Positions 1 to 7,203 of a stretch of DNA of 64,000 bases are shown piece by piece. The position numbers were made by a program, and so were the translations under genes. Within the stretch, counting starts at the first letter, position 1, and each line of letters starts with the position of its first letter. The stretch lies in the NCBI GenBank assembly GCA_045110285.1, contig JBGCGA010000037.1:1-64000 (forward strand), read 5' to 3'. Origin of the DNA: Putridiphycobacter sp045110285. Lineage in GTDB: Bacteria > Bacteroidota > Bacteroidia > Flavobacteriales_D > Crocinitomicaceae. Below the pieces are notes generated by a model. It searched no databases and had not been told where the DNA came from. It saw only the letters and a list, made by a program, of their open reading frames with translations.

Positions 1-27
1 CACTTCGCAGCAAACGAAATCGTATAA
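1..27 (+). CDS. possible 3' end of a plus-strand gene (truncated by window edge)
   Basis: Frame 1 reads eight codons (HFAANEIV) and then TAA. A strong hairpin with a plus-strand T-run follows 25 bases later, as expected after the end of a plus-strand gene. Eight residues are too few to name a family. The neighbouring frame is also open but runs through the hairpin, so this frame is preferred. This is inference from context only. Confidence 0.3.
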   Translation, partial: HFAANEIV

Positions 28-52
28 GTTTATTCTATCAATTTTTATAACT

Positions 53-81
53 AACCCAGACATATATCGTCTGGGTTTTTT
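53..81 (+). terminator. intrinsic terminator, copy 1 of the AACCCAGAC hairpin family
   Basis: A perfect 9-bp stem AACCCAGAC / GTCTGGGTT (53-61 and 69-77) encloses the loop ATATATC and is followed by a T-run at 76-81. The T-run points to plus-strand termination. The minus-strand gene at 87-1055 also ends just beside it, so it may serve both strands. Nearly the same hairpin, including the loop, recurs at 3175-3199 and 3231-3255. Confidence 0.85.
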
Positions 82-86
82 ATTTG

Positions 87-1055
87 CTAAAGTAAAATAA
101 GTTTGTTCTTCAATTCAATTCCTCCCCATTCAATCAAAGAAAAACCGTGACGTTTTTTAATTATAATTGGTGTGGGTTTTACAACTTTTTCTGATGGCTT
201 TACCTCAGTTATTTCATATAGCATTCCAATTCTTAACTGATAGTCTAGTAGAGTAGTGCTTTCAATTCCTCCAAAAACTTCATCATAGTCTTTTCCTATC
301 ATAAACTGAATGGTAGCAAATTGCTTTTGCATTAAGCGTGGAGCCCAATAGGTAATAAAGTCAGTCGACTCTCTTTCATTTAATCCTAAACTGGCTAGCT
401 GTTTTTCTAGGAATTGAACGGCCGTGTCAGTGCTGATAACATATCCTTCAATTGTCTTTCCTTCCTTTTTAAAGTCTAATTGTGTCTGGTTTGCTTCCCA
501 AAATAAATAAGGATGAATTTTTCCTGTTTTCAGGTTTTTGATGTTTCCATTCTCTTGCGTTTCAATTTGCCAATTTTTGTCGTATTGAGGGTAGGTAAAG
601 CTTAACTCGCCATTAGGGCTTAATGTTAATTCTGTTTTAGTAGGATACGGACTATATAGATATACAACTGGTTTTTCGAGCTGAAAACGCGCAGTGAATT
701 CTTCGGCATTTATATTAATTTCAAACTTATTGGCCGCATCATAGCTGCTTAAATCAATTACCACTTCCTTGTAATTGCTTTGAAAAAAATAAAATCCTTT
801 AGCAGATTTGTGATATTTAATTGCATATCCACCGGAACGAGCAACAATATTTGCCATCTTAAAATCAAGAGAAGCTACTTTACCAAAATTGTCTAATGGC
901 GGTTTTTTTTCATACGTGACAATGCCAGTCACAACAATACTATCACCAAGTATTGTACTGTCAATGTTAGCACTTATAATATCATAATTTCGATTTTCTT
1001 CAGCAAAAGTTAAAGAAGTAAATACAATGGCAAACGCAAGCAATAAAAGTTTCAT
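87..1055 (-). CDS. exported protein with KPVVYLY / YLFWE motifs, function unknown
   Basis: The protein has 322 residues and begins with a signal peptide (residues 1-18, ending SLTFA). The middle carries KPVVYLY at 128-134, then a TYPQY segment and YLFWEA at 183-188. From memory this pattern (PVIYLYP ... YP.Y..W ... YLFWE) marks a widespread family of secreted proteins with no assigned function. The N-terminal 120 residues look beta-rich and contain no motif I recognise. The start is ATG. It lies 53 bases downstream of another exported protein on the same strand, so the two may share a transcript. I infer a periplasmic or surface location. No enzymatic residues stand out. Confidence 0.75.
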   Translation of the reverse strand: MKLLLLAFAIVFTSLTFAEENRNYDIISANIDSTILGDSIVVTGIVTYEKKPPLDNFGKVASLDFKMANIVARSGGYAIKYHKSAKGFYFFQSNYKEVVIDLSSYDAANKFEININAEEFTARFQLEKPVVYLYSPYPTKTELTLSPNGELSFTYPQYDKNWQIETQENGNIKNLKTGKIHPYLFWEANQTQLDFKKEGKTIEGYVISTDTAVQFLEKQLASLGLNERESTDFITYWAPRLMQKQFATIQFMIGKDYDEVFGGIESTTLLDYQLRIGMLYEITEVKPSEKVVKPTPIIIKKRHGFSLIEWGGIELKNKLILL

Positions 1056-1108
1056 AGTAAAAAGGTTTTTATTGACTACAGCTTAGATTCGAAAAAGTTC
1101 AATTTTTT

Positions 1109-1846
1109 CTAAAAACCGTCCTTGTTGATACTCATGAAGTGCTCGTATTTATACTTGATATATACGATCAATTCATAGTCTGTAGCAGACTTCAAGAAGT
1201 TATCATTCAGATTAAGGAAAGTGATAAAGGCATCAAATTGATCGTCTCGCAAGTCAATAATATCGTTGCTGATATACACTCTTAAAATTTCTTTTACCAC
1301 CTCTTTTTGTCTGTCTCTAAATTCGTATTCAGCAATCAATCGTTTGGTTTTTTCTCGTTTAGAAAATTGCATGTATAAAGCAGTGATGGGGCTTTGCATG
1401 GCATTAATACCCGTTATTTTTGGCACCTCTCTTTTTTGAATGGCAGCCCTTTCCTCTTGCAGTTCTTGTAAAGTTTTTTGAGGTTTCACTTCTACTACCT
1501 CCGCTATTGCAGTTAACATTTGAAGATACACAGTTAAGGTGTAAGTCTTTTTGTATGGTTTATTTTTAAAAGAAAAATACTGAGTTTTATAACCTTCTGT
1601 AGAAATTCCAATTTTATCTCCCTTTTTTACAGTTATTGAGAAAGTACCATTGTAATTTCCAAAAATACCTCTTCCAATAGTTTTGTTAACTACCATCACA
1701 TCATAGAAAGATAGATTTTTAGTGGTGTCGATTACTTTGCCTGTTATAGTAATTAAAGAGTCATTATAATTGACTGTATCCTGCTCAGTTTGTCCTAAAA
1801 CAGACAAGGAAAAAAGAATTGAAAAAAGGCCAAAAATTAACTTCAC
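1109..1846 (-). CDS. exported protein with carboxypeptidase-like regulatory domain
   Basis: This is a 245-residue exported protein with a signal peptide (residues 1-19, ending LSVLGQ). Residues about 32-110 form a carboxypeptidase-regulatory-like beta-sandwich: ITGKVIDTT, then YDVMVVNKTIGRGI, GTFSITVKKGD and GYKTQYFSF. Bacteroidota use such domains at the N-terminus of TonB-dependent receptors and in stand-alone envelope proteins. The rest is charged and probably helical, with no recognisable motif. The start is GTG. A TATTTTTG sequence on the minus strand at 1860-1867 matches the -7 consensus TAnnTTTG. It is divergent from mnmA. The cellular role is unknown; the domain call is fairly safe. 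Confidence 0.75.
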   Translation of the reverse strand: MKLIFGLFSILFSLSVLGQTEQDTVNYNDSLITITGKVIDTTKNLSFYDVMVVNKTIGRGIFGNYNGTFSITVKKGDKIGISTEGYKTQYFSFKNKPYKKTYTLTVYLQMLTAIAEVVEVKPQKTLQELQEERAAIQKREVPKITGINAMQSPITALYMQFSKREKTKRLIAEYEFRDRQKEVVKEILRVYISNDIIDLRDDQFDAFITFLNLNDNFLKSATDYELIVYIKYKYEHFMSINKDGF

Positions 1847-1970
1847 AGCACCAAATTATCAAAAATACAGCCAAACAAATTCAAATTTGTAATTATTAAC
1901 ATAATCAATCACATACTGACTTAATGGTTTAATTGAAATTTAACTGTAATTTTACAGTCTTAATTTAGTA

Positions 1971-3146
1971 ATGAAAACAGTAGTTGTTGGTTTATCGGGA
2001 GGAGTAGATTCTAGTGTTACAGCCCATCTTTTAAAAGAGCAAGGTTATAACGTGATTGGAATTTTTATGAAAAATTGGCACGACGAATCGGTGACCATTT
2101 CGGATGAATGCCCATGGATAGACGATAGTCAGGATGCCTTATTGGTTGCCAATAAACTGGGAATTCCTTTTCAAACAATTGATTTAAGTGAGCAATATCG
2201 CGAAAAAATTGTGGATTATATGTTTTCTGAATATGAAGCTGGAAGGACTCCTAACCCTGATGTGCTTTGTAACAGAGAAATTAAATTTGATGTTTTTTTA
2301 AAGACAGCTATACAGCTAGGGGCTGATTATGTGGCTACTGGGCACTATTGCAGAAAAGGAGAAACTGATGATGGTTACTTTCAATTATTAGCCGGAAAAG
2401 ATGACAATAAAGACCAGAGTTATTTTTTATGTCAATTAACGCAAGAACAATTAGCAAAATCTCTATTTCCGATTGGAGAAATGCAAAAATCAGAGGTGAG
2501 AAGAATTGCCGCAGAAGCGGATTTAATTACAGCCGATAAAAAAGATTCGCAGGGCTTGTGTTTTATCGGTAAAGTTAAATTACCTACTTTTTTGCAGCAA
2601 CAATTAAAACCAAAGAATGGAAATGTAATTGAAATTCCTGCAGATTTGCCCATGCTGACGGAGTATCAATCAAGAATTGAATCAGGAGATTTCGGGGCAC
2701 TCAGCGAACCATTTATTTTTACAGAGGAAATGGGGTTGAACAAAGGTCAACACCAGGGCGCTCATTATTTTACCATTGGACAAAGAAAAGGTTTAGGAAT
2801 TGGGGGAACACCTTTGCCATTGTTTATTGTGCAAACAAATACGGAAACTAATACCGTATATGTTGGGCAGGGCGAAGATCATCCTGCTTTAAATAAAAAA
2901 GCACTTTTTATTCAGGAAACAGACGTTCATTGGGTTCGAAAAGATTTAGAGATGAAAGTGGGGGAGCGGCGACAATATTTAGGTCGAATCAGGTATCGTC
3001 AGGATCTTGAGAAGGTTGAGCTTATTAAAGAGCAAAATGGCCTGTATTTATTATTCAATCAGCTTCAAAAAGGCATTAGCCCGGGGCAATTTGCTGCTTG
3101 GTATAATGGTGATGAATTGCTTGGTTCTGGAGTGATTACTTCTTAG
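1971..3146 (+). CDS. mnmA: tRNA-specific 2-thiouridylase MnmA
   Basis: MnmA installs the 2-thio group on U34 of the tRNAs for Lys, Glu and Gln, using ATP and a relayed persulfide sulfur in the cytoplasm. The 391-residue length is close to the family norm. Residues 9-15 are the PP-loop SGGVDSS that binds ATP. The two catalytic cysteines are visible as C100 in NPDVLCNREIKF and C197 in SQGLCFIG. The C-terminal part has the expected beta-barrel region (GQRKGLGIGG, SPGQFAAWY). The gene stands alone, divergent from the exported protein at 1109 and convergent with the peroxiredoxin, with two hairpins in between. The start is ATG. Confidence 0.97.
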   Translation: MKTVVVGLSGGVDSSVTAHLLKEQGYNVIGIFMKNWHDESVTISDECPWIDDSQDALLVANKLGIPFQTIDLSEQYREKIVDYMFSEYEAGRTPNPDVLCNREIKFDVFLKTAIQLGADYVATGHYCRKGETDDGYFQLLAGKDDNKDQSYFLCQLTQEQLAKSLFPIGEMQKSEVRRIAAEADLITADKKDSQGLCFIGKVKLPTFLQQQLKPKNGNVIEIPADLPMLTEYQSRIESGDFGALSEPFIFTEEMGLNKGQHQGAHYFTIGQRKGLGIGGTPLPLFIVQTNTETNTVYVGQGEDHPALNKKALFIQETDVHWVRKDLEMKVGERRQYLGRIRYRQDLEKVELIKEQNGLYLLFNQLQKGISPGQFAAWYNGDELLGSGVITS

Positions 3147-3174
3147 ATTAAAGATCATTTTTTGCGCATAAATA

Positions 3175-3199
3175 AACCCAGACATTTACTGTCCGGGTT
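3175..3199. terminator. AACCCAGAC hairpin, copy 2 (one mismatch)
   Basis: The stem AACCCAGAC (3175-3183) pairs with GTCCGGGTT (3191-3199) with one A-C mismatch around the loop ATTTACT. There is no T-run on the plus strand, so it is weaker as a terminator than copies 1 and 3. It lies 29 bases after the mnmA stop. The loop and stem resemble the other two copies closely enough to suggest common descent. Confidence 0.55.
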
Positions 3200-3230
3200 A
3201 AACTAACAACAAATAATTTTCCCCAAAAAA

Positions 3231-3256
3231 AACCCAGACATTTATCGTCTGGGTTT
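3231..3256. terminator. bidirectional intrinsic terminator, AACCCAGAC hairpin copy 3
   Basis: A perfect 9-bp stem (3231-3239 with 3247-3255) encloses the loop ATTTATC. An A-run precedes it on the plus strand and TTTT follows it, so both strands get a U-tract. It sits between convergent mnmA and the peroxiredoxin gene and would end both transcripts. The minus-strand U-tract, eight bases, is the stronger one. Confidence 0.85.
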
Positions 3257-3278
3257 TGTATTTAGAAATTGGTATTTC

Positions 3279-3911
3279 TTAGTTTTTTGCTAAATAATCA
3301 GCTACACCTTCGTGAGTTGCTGTCATTCCTGAGTCTCCGGCATTCCAGTTTGCTGGACAAACTTCTCCGTTTTCTTCAACAAATTGTAATGCATCAACCA
3401 TTCTTAAGGCTTCATCAACATTTCTACCTAAGGGTAAATCGTTCACCACTTGGTGACGCACAATTCCTTCTTTGTCAATTAGGAATAGTCCTCTGTATGC
3501 TATCATTACATCAGTAGCAGTTAAACGACCATATTCGTCATAATCGTACTCACCAACTAATACATCAAATGCATCAGAAATTGTTTTGTTAGTATCTGCA
3601 ATAATAGGATATTTTACTCCTTTAATACCACCTTCGTTTTTACCTAATTGTAACCAACCCCAGTGCGACTCTTCTGTATCTGTTGAGCAAGCTACTACTT
3701 TAACACCTCTTTTCTCAAAATCTTCAATTCTTGATTGAAAAGCGTGTAATTCACTTGGGCAAACGAAAGTAAAATCTTTTGGGTAAAAGAATAAAATTAC
3801 GTGGTTCTTGCCAATGTATTGATCTAAAGAAAAGTTTTCTACAACTTCGCCACCGTTTACAACCGCTGGAGCTGTAAATGCTGGCGCTTTTTTCCCTACT
3901 AAAACTGCCAT
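3279..3911 (-). CDS. 2-Cys peroxiredoxin (AhpC/Prx1 type)
   Basis: This thiol peroxidase reduces hydrogen peroxide and organic peroxides in the cytoplasm. The peroxidatic cysteine is C51 in FTFVCPSELHAF, and the resolving cysteine is C184 in GEVCPANW. The 210-residue length fits the typical 2-Cys AhpC/Prx1 group. A GGIKG segment sits near the usual GGLG loop, but no YF-type C-terminal helix is present, which would make it a robust rather than a hyperoxidation-sensitive form (inference). A -7 promoter element lies 42 bases upstream and a bidirectional terminator follows, so it is monocistronic. No ahpF-like reductase lies next to it. Confidence 0.95.
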   Translation of the reverse strand: MAVLVGKKAPAFTAPAVVNGGEVVENFSLDQYIGKNHVILFFYPKDFTFVCPSELHAFQSRIEDFEKRGVKVVACSTDTEESHWGWLQLGKNEGGIKGVKYPIIADTNKTISDAFDVLVGEYDYDEYGRLTATDVMIAYRGLFLIDKEGIVRHQVVNDLPLGRNVDEALRMVDALQFVEENGEVCPANWNAGDSGMTATHEGVADYLAKN

Positions 3912-3952
3912 ATTATTTGTTTTTTTATTTTGTTAATTAAATATTGATAGTG

Positions 3953-3960
3953 CAAAGTTA
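3953..3960 (-). promoter_or_regulatory. -7 promoter element of the peroxiredoxin gene
   Basis: The minus strand reads TAACTTTG, an exact match to the Bacteroidota housekeeping -7 consensus TAnnTTTG, 41 bases upstream of the peroxiredoxin start codon. The -33 position holds a T-rich stretch but not a clean TTTG. Confidence 0.6.
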
Positions 3961-4036
3961 ACAAGTATTTGCTGGGCAGAAAAGAATTCGTATTTAAAAA
4001 ATAAATAGCGCTATTAAGCAAATTTATGGCGCCAAA

Positions 4037-4741
4037 TTAATTCAATATTACTCCTAGTCCAAAGCCTAATAAAATAGCAATAAATTTATACAAGTTGATT
4101 TTGTGCCCAACATTTGATTCAAAAATAATAGTAGTGGAAATATGAAGAAACATACCAATAGCAATGGCCATAACCCAGCTTAAATTAAAGTTAAACTGAC
4201 TCATTAAAAAACCACCAAAAATTAGTCCTGCAGGTGCAGTAATTGCAAAAATACCAAGTCCTGTCCAGGCTGTTGATCTCTTTAAATTAGCAGCCTTAAA
4301 AATCGTCATTAGAGCAATAGCAACAGGTATTTTATGTAAAAAAATCCCCCACAATAAATTGTCTGGCTCATGGTTGTGTCCAACATGCGATTCCGTCAAA
4401 GGCATGGCTTCTACAAAAGAATGTATCGCCAAACTCAGTAGAATTACATAAGGAAAAGCTTTGTTTACTTCATTTAAATGTGTGTGGCCATGTTCAGCAC
4501 CTTGTGAGAAGTACTCAAGTAAAAGCTGCAATAAGAAACCTCCCAGTATATAGTAACCGGTGTCTGTGCCAATTTCATGATAGGTCTCAGGCAAAATATG
4601 GGTGAAAATAATGGTAAGTAAATATCCACCACTAAACGACAATAATAATTTTAATAGGTCTTTTCGTTTTAAGAATTCAACCAGTAATCCGCCTATTAAA
4701 ACGGAACAAACTAAAATTAATATTTGAAATTCAATGCTCAC
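4037..4741 (-). CDS. ZIP family metal transporter
   Basis: This inner-membrane protein of 234 residues has about eight predicted membrane segments. It shows the ZIP signature: THILPETYHE in an early segment, the metal-binding helix motif HSFVEAMP (H106, E110) and FLHKIPVAIAL (H136) in the next. A cytoplasmic-type loop rich in histidine (GAEHGHTHLNE, residues 81-91) lies between helices 3 and 4, as in ZIP proteins that carry zinc, iron or manganese. The substrate cannot be read from sequence. The start is GTG and overlaps the upstream methyltransferase stop by one base (TAGTG), so the two genes are probably translationally coupled. Confidence 0.9.
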   Translation of the reverse strand: MSIEFQILILVCSVLIGGLLVEFLKRKDLLKLLLSFSGGYLLTIIFTHILPETYHEIGTDTGYYILGGFLLQLLLEYFSQGAEHGHTHLNEVNKAFPYVILLSLAIHSFVEAMPLTESHVGHNHEPDNLLWGIFLHKIPVAIALMTIFKAANLKRSTAWTGLGIFAITAPAGLIFGGFLMSQFNFNLSWVMAIAIGMFLHISTTIIFESNVGHKINLYKFIAILLGFGLGVILN

Positions 4742-5469
4742 TAACGTTTTTTTGCAAAGATGATTAATCTATCTGAATTTTCCTTATCAAAGTCTGACAA
4801 ATGATAATCTCCAGCCAGTTTGGTAATTTCAAAATTAGCAGCTGAAAGGTATTTTCTAAAGTCGTCTAATTTCAAAGCATGCACTCGCTCTTGAAACTCA
4901 AAATCTTCTTCATTATCTGAAAAAGAAATCGTTTTTACAATCACATTATTAACTACTTCTTTATTTATATGAAAATTAATTCCTTCAATTTTTTTTATTG
5001 CAGATTTTTCAAGCTCTGCAATTACTTTATTTTCATTTAAAAAATCGATTACTAAAACACCATCATCTTTTAAATAGGAATGAACTGATTGTAGCATTTT
5101 TATGTTGTCAGATTCATCATCAAAATAGCCAATGCTTGTAAATAAATTCAAAACATAATCGAATTTTTCATCTTTAATAGGTTCGCGCATGTCGTGAACA
5201 AAAAATTTAAGTTTTTTATTCTCAGCCTTTTTCGCACTTTCAATTGATTGTTTTGAAAGATCAACACCAACAACATCAAATCCTAAACTATTTAAAAATG
5301 TAGCGTGCCTTCCTTTTCCGCAAGCTAAATCTAAAACTTTATTAAACTCTTTTATATCAAGTGTATTGGAAATATTTTCCATGAAAAACTCTGCCTCAGA
5401 ATGATCTCTATTTTTGTACAAAATATGATAGTATTTTGTGTCAAACCACGATTCAAACCAATTTCTCAT
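4741..5469 (-). CDS. class I SAM-dependent methyltransferase
   Basis: This is a cytoplasmic methyltransferase of 242 residues with an unknown substrate. Motif I is VLDLACGKGR (residues 45-54), followed by VVGVDLS, FVHDMRE and YVLNLFTSIGYF, the usual Rossmann order for binding S-adenosylmethionine. The frame is open upstream to a TTG at 5484. I chose the ATG at 5469 (MRNWFESWFD) because the extra five residues are low-complexity and ATG is the better start. It is coupled to the ZIP transporter gene downstream. The family resembles small-molecule methyltransferases of the UbiE/Methyltransf_25 type; nothing visible fixes its acceptor. Confidence 0.88.
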   Translation of the reverse strand: MRNWFESWFDTKYYHILYKNRDHSEAEFFMENISNTLDIKEFNKVLDLACGKGRHATFLNSLGFDVVGVDLSKQSIESAKKAENKKLKFFVHDMREPIKDEKFDYVLNLFTSIGYFDDESDNIKMLQSVHSYLKDDGVLVIDFLNENKVIAELEKSAIKKIEGINFHINKEVVNNVIVKTISFSDNEEDFEFQERVHALKLDDFRKYLSAANFEITKLAGDYHLSDFDKENSDRLIIFAKKR

Positions 5470-5583
5470 TTTTTTTTGTGGCAAAAATAGTAACCATTTT
5501 TAATTATCCTCGTTTTGGTATACTGTAATATAATTTGTTTCATAGTTGAAAATTAATTTTATATTTGCTGAACTACATAACTT

Positions 5584-6132
5584 GTGAATAACATTTACGA
5601 CATATTTGAGAAGCTGGACGAGAGAAATATTCTCTTGTCATTCAAGGGAATGATAACTCCAGATTTGTTAACGACCATTCTTCAGATTATGGAGTCTAAA
5701 TTAGACTCTTATGATGAAAAACCGAAAATTAAGAAAAAGGTATTTAACATCTTGGTAGAATGTCTTCAGAACTTGTATCACCACATTGATAAAGACATTG
5801 TTGTAGATGAAACCACTAAGCGTGAACGGGCAGCATTATTAATGATTGCCAGGAAAGAAAGTCAATACCAAATTATGACTGGTAATTACATGGAAACAAG
5901 TGATGTAGAAAGTTTAAGAGAAAAATTAGACTTTGTCAATAGTATGAATAAAGATGATTTAAAAGCCTATTATAAAGAGGTTCTTAATGATGGAAATAGA
6001 ACTGCAAAAGGAACTGCGGGATTAGGAATGGTTGATATTGCTCGTAAGTCGGGCCGAAAATTAGGATATCATTTCTTAGAAATTAGCCCAGAGTTGTCAT
6101 TTTTTAGTTTAACAGTAACTGTATCAGAATAA
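5584..6132 (+). CDS. siaB: SiaB-like protein kinase (HATPase fold)
   Basis: This 182-residue protein resembles SiaB, a kinase with the GHKL-type ATPase fold that phosphorylates the partner-switch protein SiaC. An N-box-like stretch NILVECLQNLYHH (residues 55-67, with E59, Q62, N63) and a glycine-rich ATP lid KGTAGLGMVDIA (142-153) fit the fold. In Pseudomonas the SiaA phosphatase, SiaB and SiaC control the diguanylate cyclase SiaD. Here only B and C are present, five bases apart. The start is GTG; no upstream ATG is in frame. The substrate call rests on the adjacent siaC. The downstream output in this organism is unknown. Confidence 0.85.
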   Translation: MNNIYDIFEKLDERNILLSFKGMITPDLLTTILQIMESKLDSYDEKPKIKKKVFNILVECLQNLYHHIDKDIVVDETTKRERAALLMIARKESQYQIMTGNYMETSDVESLREKLDFVNSMNKDDLKAYYKEVLNDGNRTAKGTAGLGMVDIARKSGRKLGYHFLEISPELSFFSLTVTVSE

Positions 6133-6137
6133 AAAGT

Positions 6138-6521
6138 ATGGAAAATTTAGTTTTAGAAGGATCGGCAAAAACACCAAAGGTAAGTTTCTTAGCTGAGGAA
6201 GGCCAATTAGAGTTGAAAGGGCGATCAATACCTGAAAATTCTATTGAATTTTATAAGCCATTAAATACTTGGATTGATGAATATGGATCAAATCCAAAAA
6301 CGGTAACTGCTGTGGATATTAAGTTGGAATATTTTAATACGTCTTCATCAAAATGTATTTTAGACTTATTCAAGCAGCTTGAAAAAATAAATGGTAATAA
6401 TACTGAGGTTAAAATTAACTGGTATTTTGAAGAGGATGATGAGGATATGGAGGAAGCTGGTGAAGACTACCAAGCGATCATTGACTTGCCATTTAACATG
6501 ATTGAAATAGAGGAGATTTAA
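6138..6521 (+). CDS. siaC: SiaC-like phosphoprotein (DUF1987)
   Basis: This 127-residue cytoplasmic protein is of the DUF1987/SiaC family, which resembles an anti-anti-sigma (STAS-like) fold. The segment YFNTSSSKCILDLF (65-78) is the family signature. Its threonine is T68, the same number I recall for the phosphorylated threonine of Pseudomonas SiaC. The C-terminal third is very acidic (EEDDEDMEEAGED). It follows siaB by five bases and precedes coaE by ten, so the three are probably cotranscribed. By family knowledge, unphosphorylated SiaC binds and activates its partner; that partner is not encoded in this window. Confidence 0.88.
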   Translation: MENLVLEGSAKTPKVSFLAEEGQLELKGRSIPENSIEFYKPLNTWIDEYGSNPKTVTAVDIKLEYFNTSSSKCILDLFKQLEKINGNNTEVKINWYFEEDDEDMEEAGEDYQAIIDLPFNMIEIEEI

Positions 6522-6531
6522 AAAAAAATCT

Positions 6532-7137
6532 TTGAAGTCAAAATTGACAGTCGGGGTTACCGGTGGAATAGGGTCAGGCAAATCATATATTTGTAAGATT
6601 CTTGAAAACATGGGTTATCCCGTTTTTTATGCTGATCAGTCTGCAAAGTCACTACTTAGCAAAAATCCAACTTTAATATCTAAAATTAAAGATTTACTAG
6701 GCGAAGATGCTTATCATCACAACAATACAATTAATCGCAAGTACATAGCTAATCAAATTTTTGGAGATGATTCCAAATTGGCCGCTATAAATAATTTAGT
6801 TCATCCAGTAGTGCGGGAGGCATTTTCTGATTTTGTTAATGTTCAAGACAGCTCTGTTGTATTTAATGAAGCAGCAATTATTTTTGAGACAGGCAGTTAT
6901 AAGCAGTTTGATAAAACAATTCTAGTCACTGCTCCATTGGAAACAAAGGTTAAAAGAATACTAAAGCGAGACGCTACCACAATTCCTGAAATTGAGACAA
7001 GAATGGAAAAACAGTGGTCGGATGAAAGAAAAATCTCACTGGCTGATTACACAGTCAATAATGATAGTGAAGTGATGTTATTACCCCAAATCATTGACAT
7101 TATTTCCAGTTTAGAAAAAATTAACAAGCTTAAGTAG
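6532..7137 (+). CDS. coaE: dephospho-CoA kinase
   Basis: CoaE phosphorylates the 3'-hydroxyl of dephospho-CoA, the last step of coenzyme A synthesis. The P-loop GGIGSGKS is at residues 11-18, followed by the substrate-side motif FYADQSAK and, later, FNEAAIIFETG and ILKRDATT of the lid. The 201-residue length is normal. The start is TTG; the sequence immediately downstream (LTVGVTGGIG) is the usual N-terminus of the family, leaving no room for another start. It sits at the end of the siaB-siaC run and ends 17 bases before the suf promoter, so it is probably in a different unit from sufS. Confidence 0.95.
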   Translation: MKSKLTVGVTGGIGSGKSYICKILENMGYPVFYADQSAKSLLSKNPTLISKIKDLLGEDAYHHNNTINRKYIANQIFGDDSKLAAINNLVHPVVREAFSDFVNVQDSSVVFNEAAIIFETGSYKQFDKTILVTAPLETKVKRILKRDATTIPEIETRMEKQWSDERKISLADYTVNNDSEVMLLPQIIDIISSLEKINKLK

Positions 7138-7154
7138 ACTGGTTCTAAATAATG

Positions 7155-7186
7155 TTTGTTTTATCCTCAAACAACTTCTACATTTG
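7155..7186 (+). promoter_or_regulatory. promoter of the suf genes (TTTG-N20-TACATTTG)
   Basis: TTTG at 7155-7158 and TACATTTG at 7179-7186 are separated by 20 bases. This matches the Bacteroidota primary sigma consensus TTTG-N19-21-TAnnTTTG in both boxes and in spacing. The sufS ATG lies 17 bases after the -7 box, leaving a very short leader. The TTG at 7156, which would extend sufS by 16 residues, lies inside the -33 box, so it is not the start. Confidence 0.8.
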
Positions 7187-7203
7187 CAAAAAAGGATAAA
7201 AAA

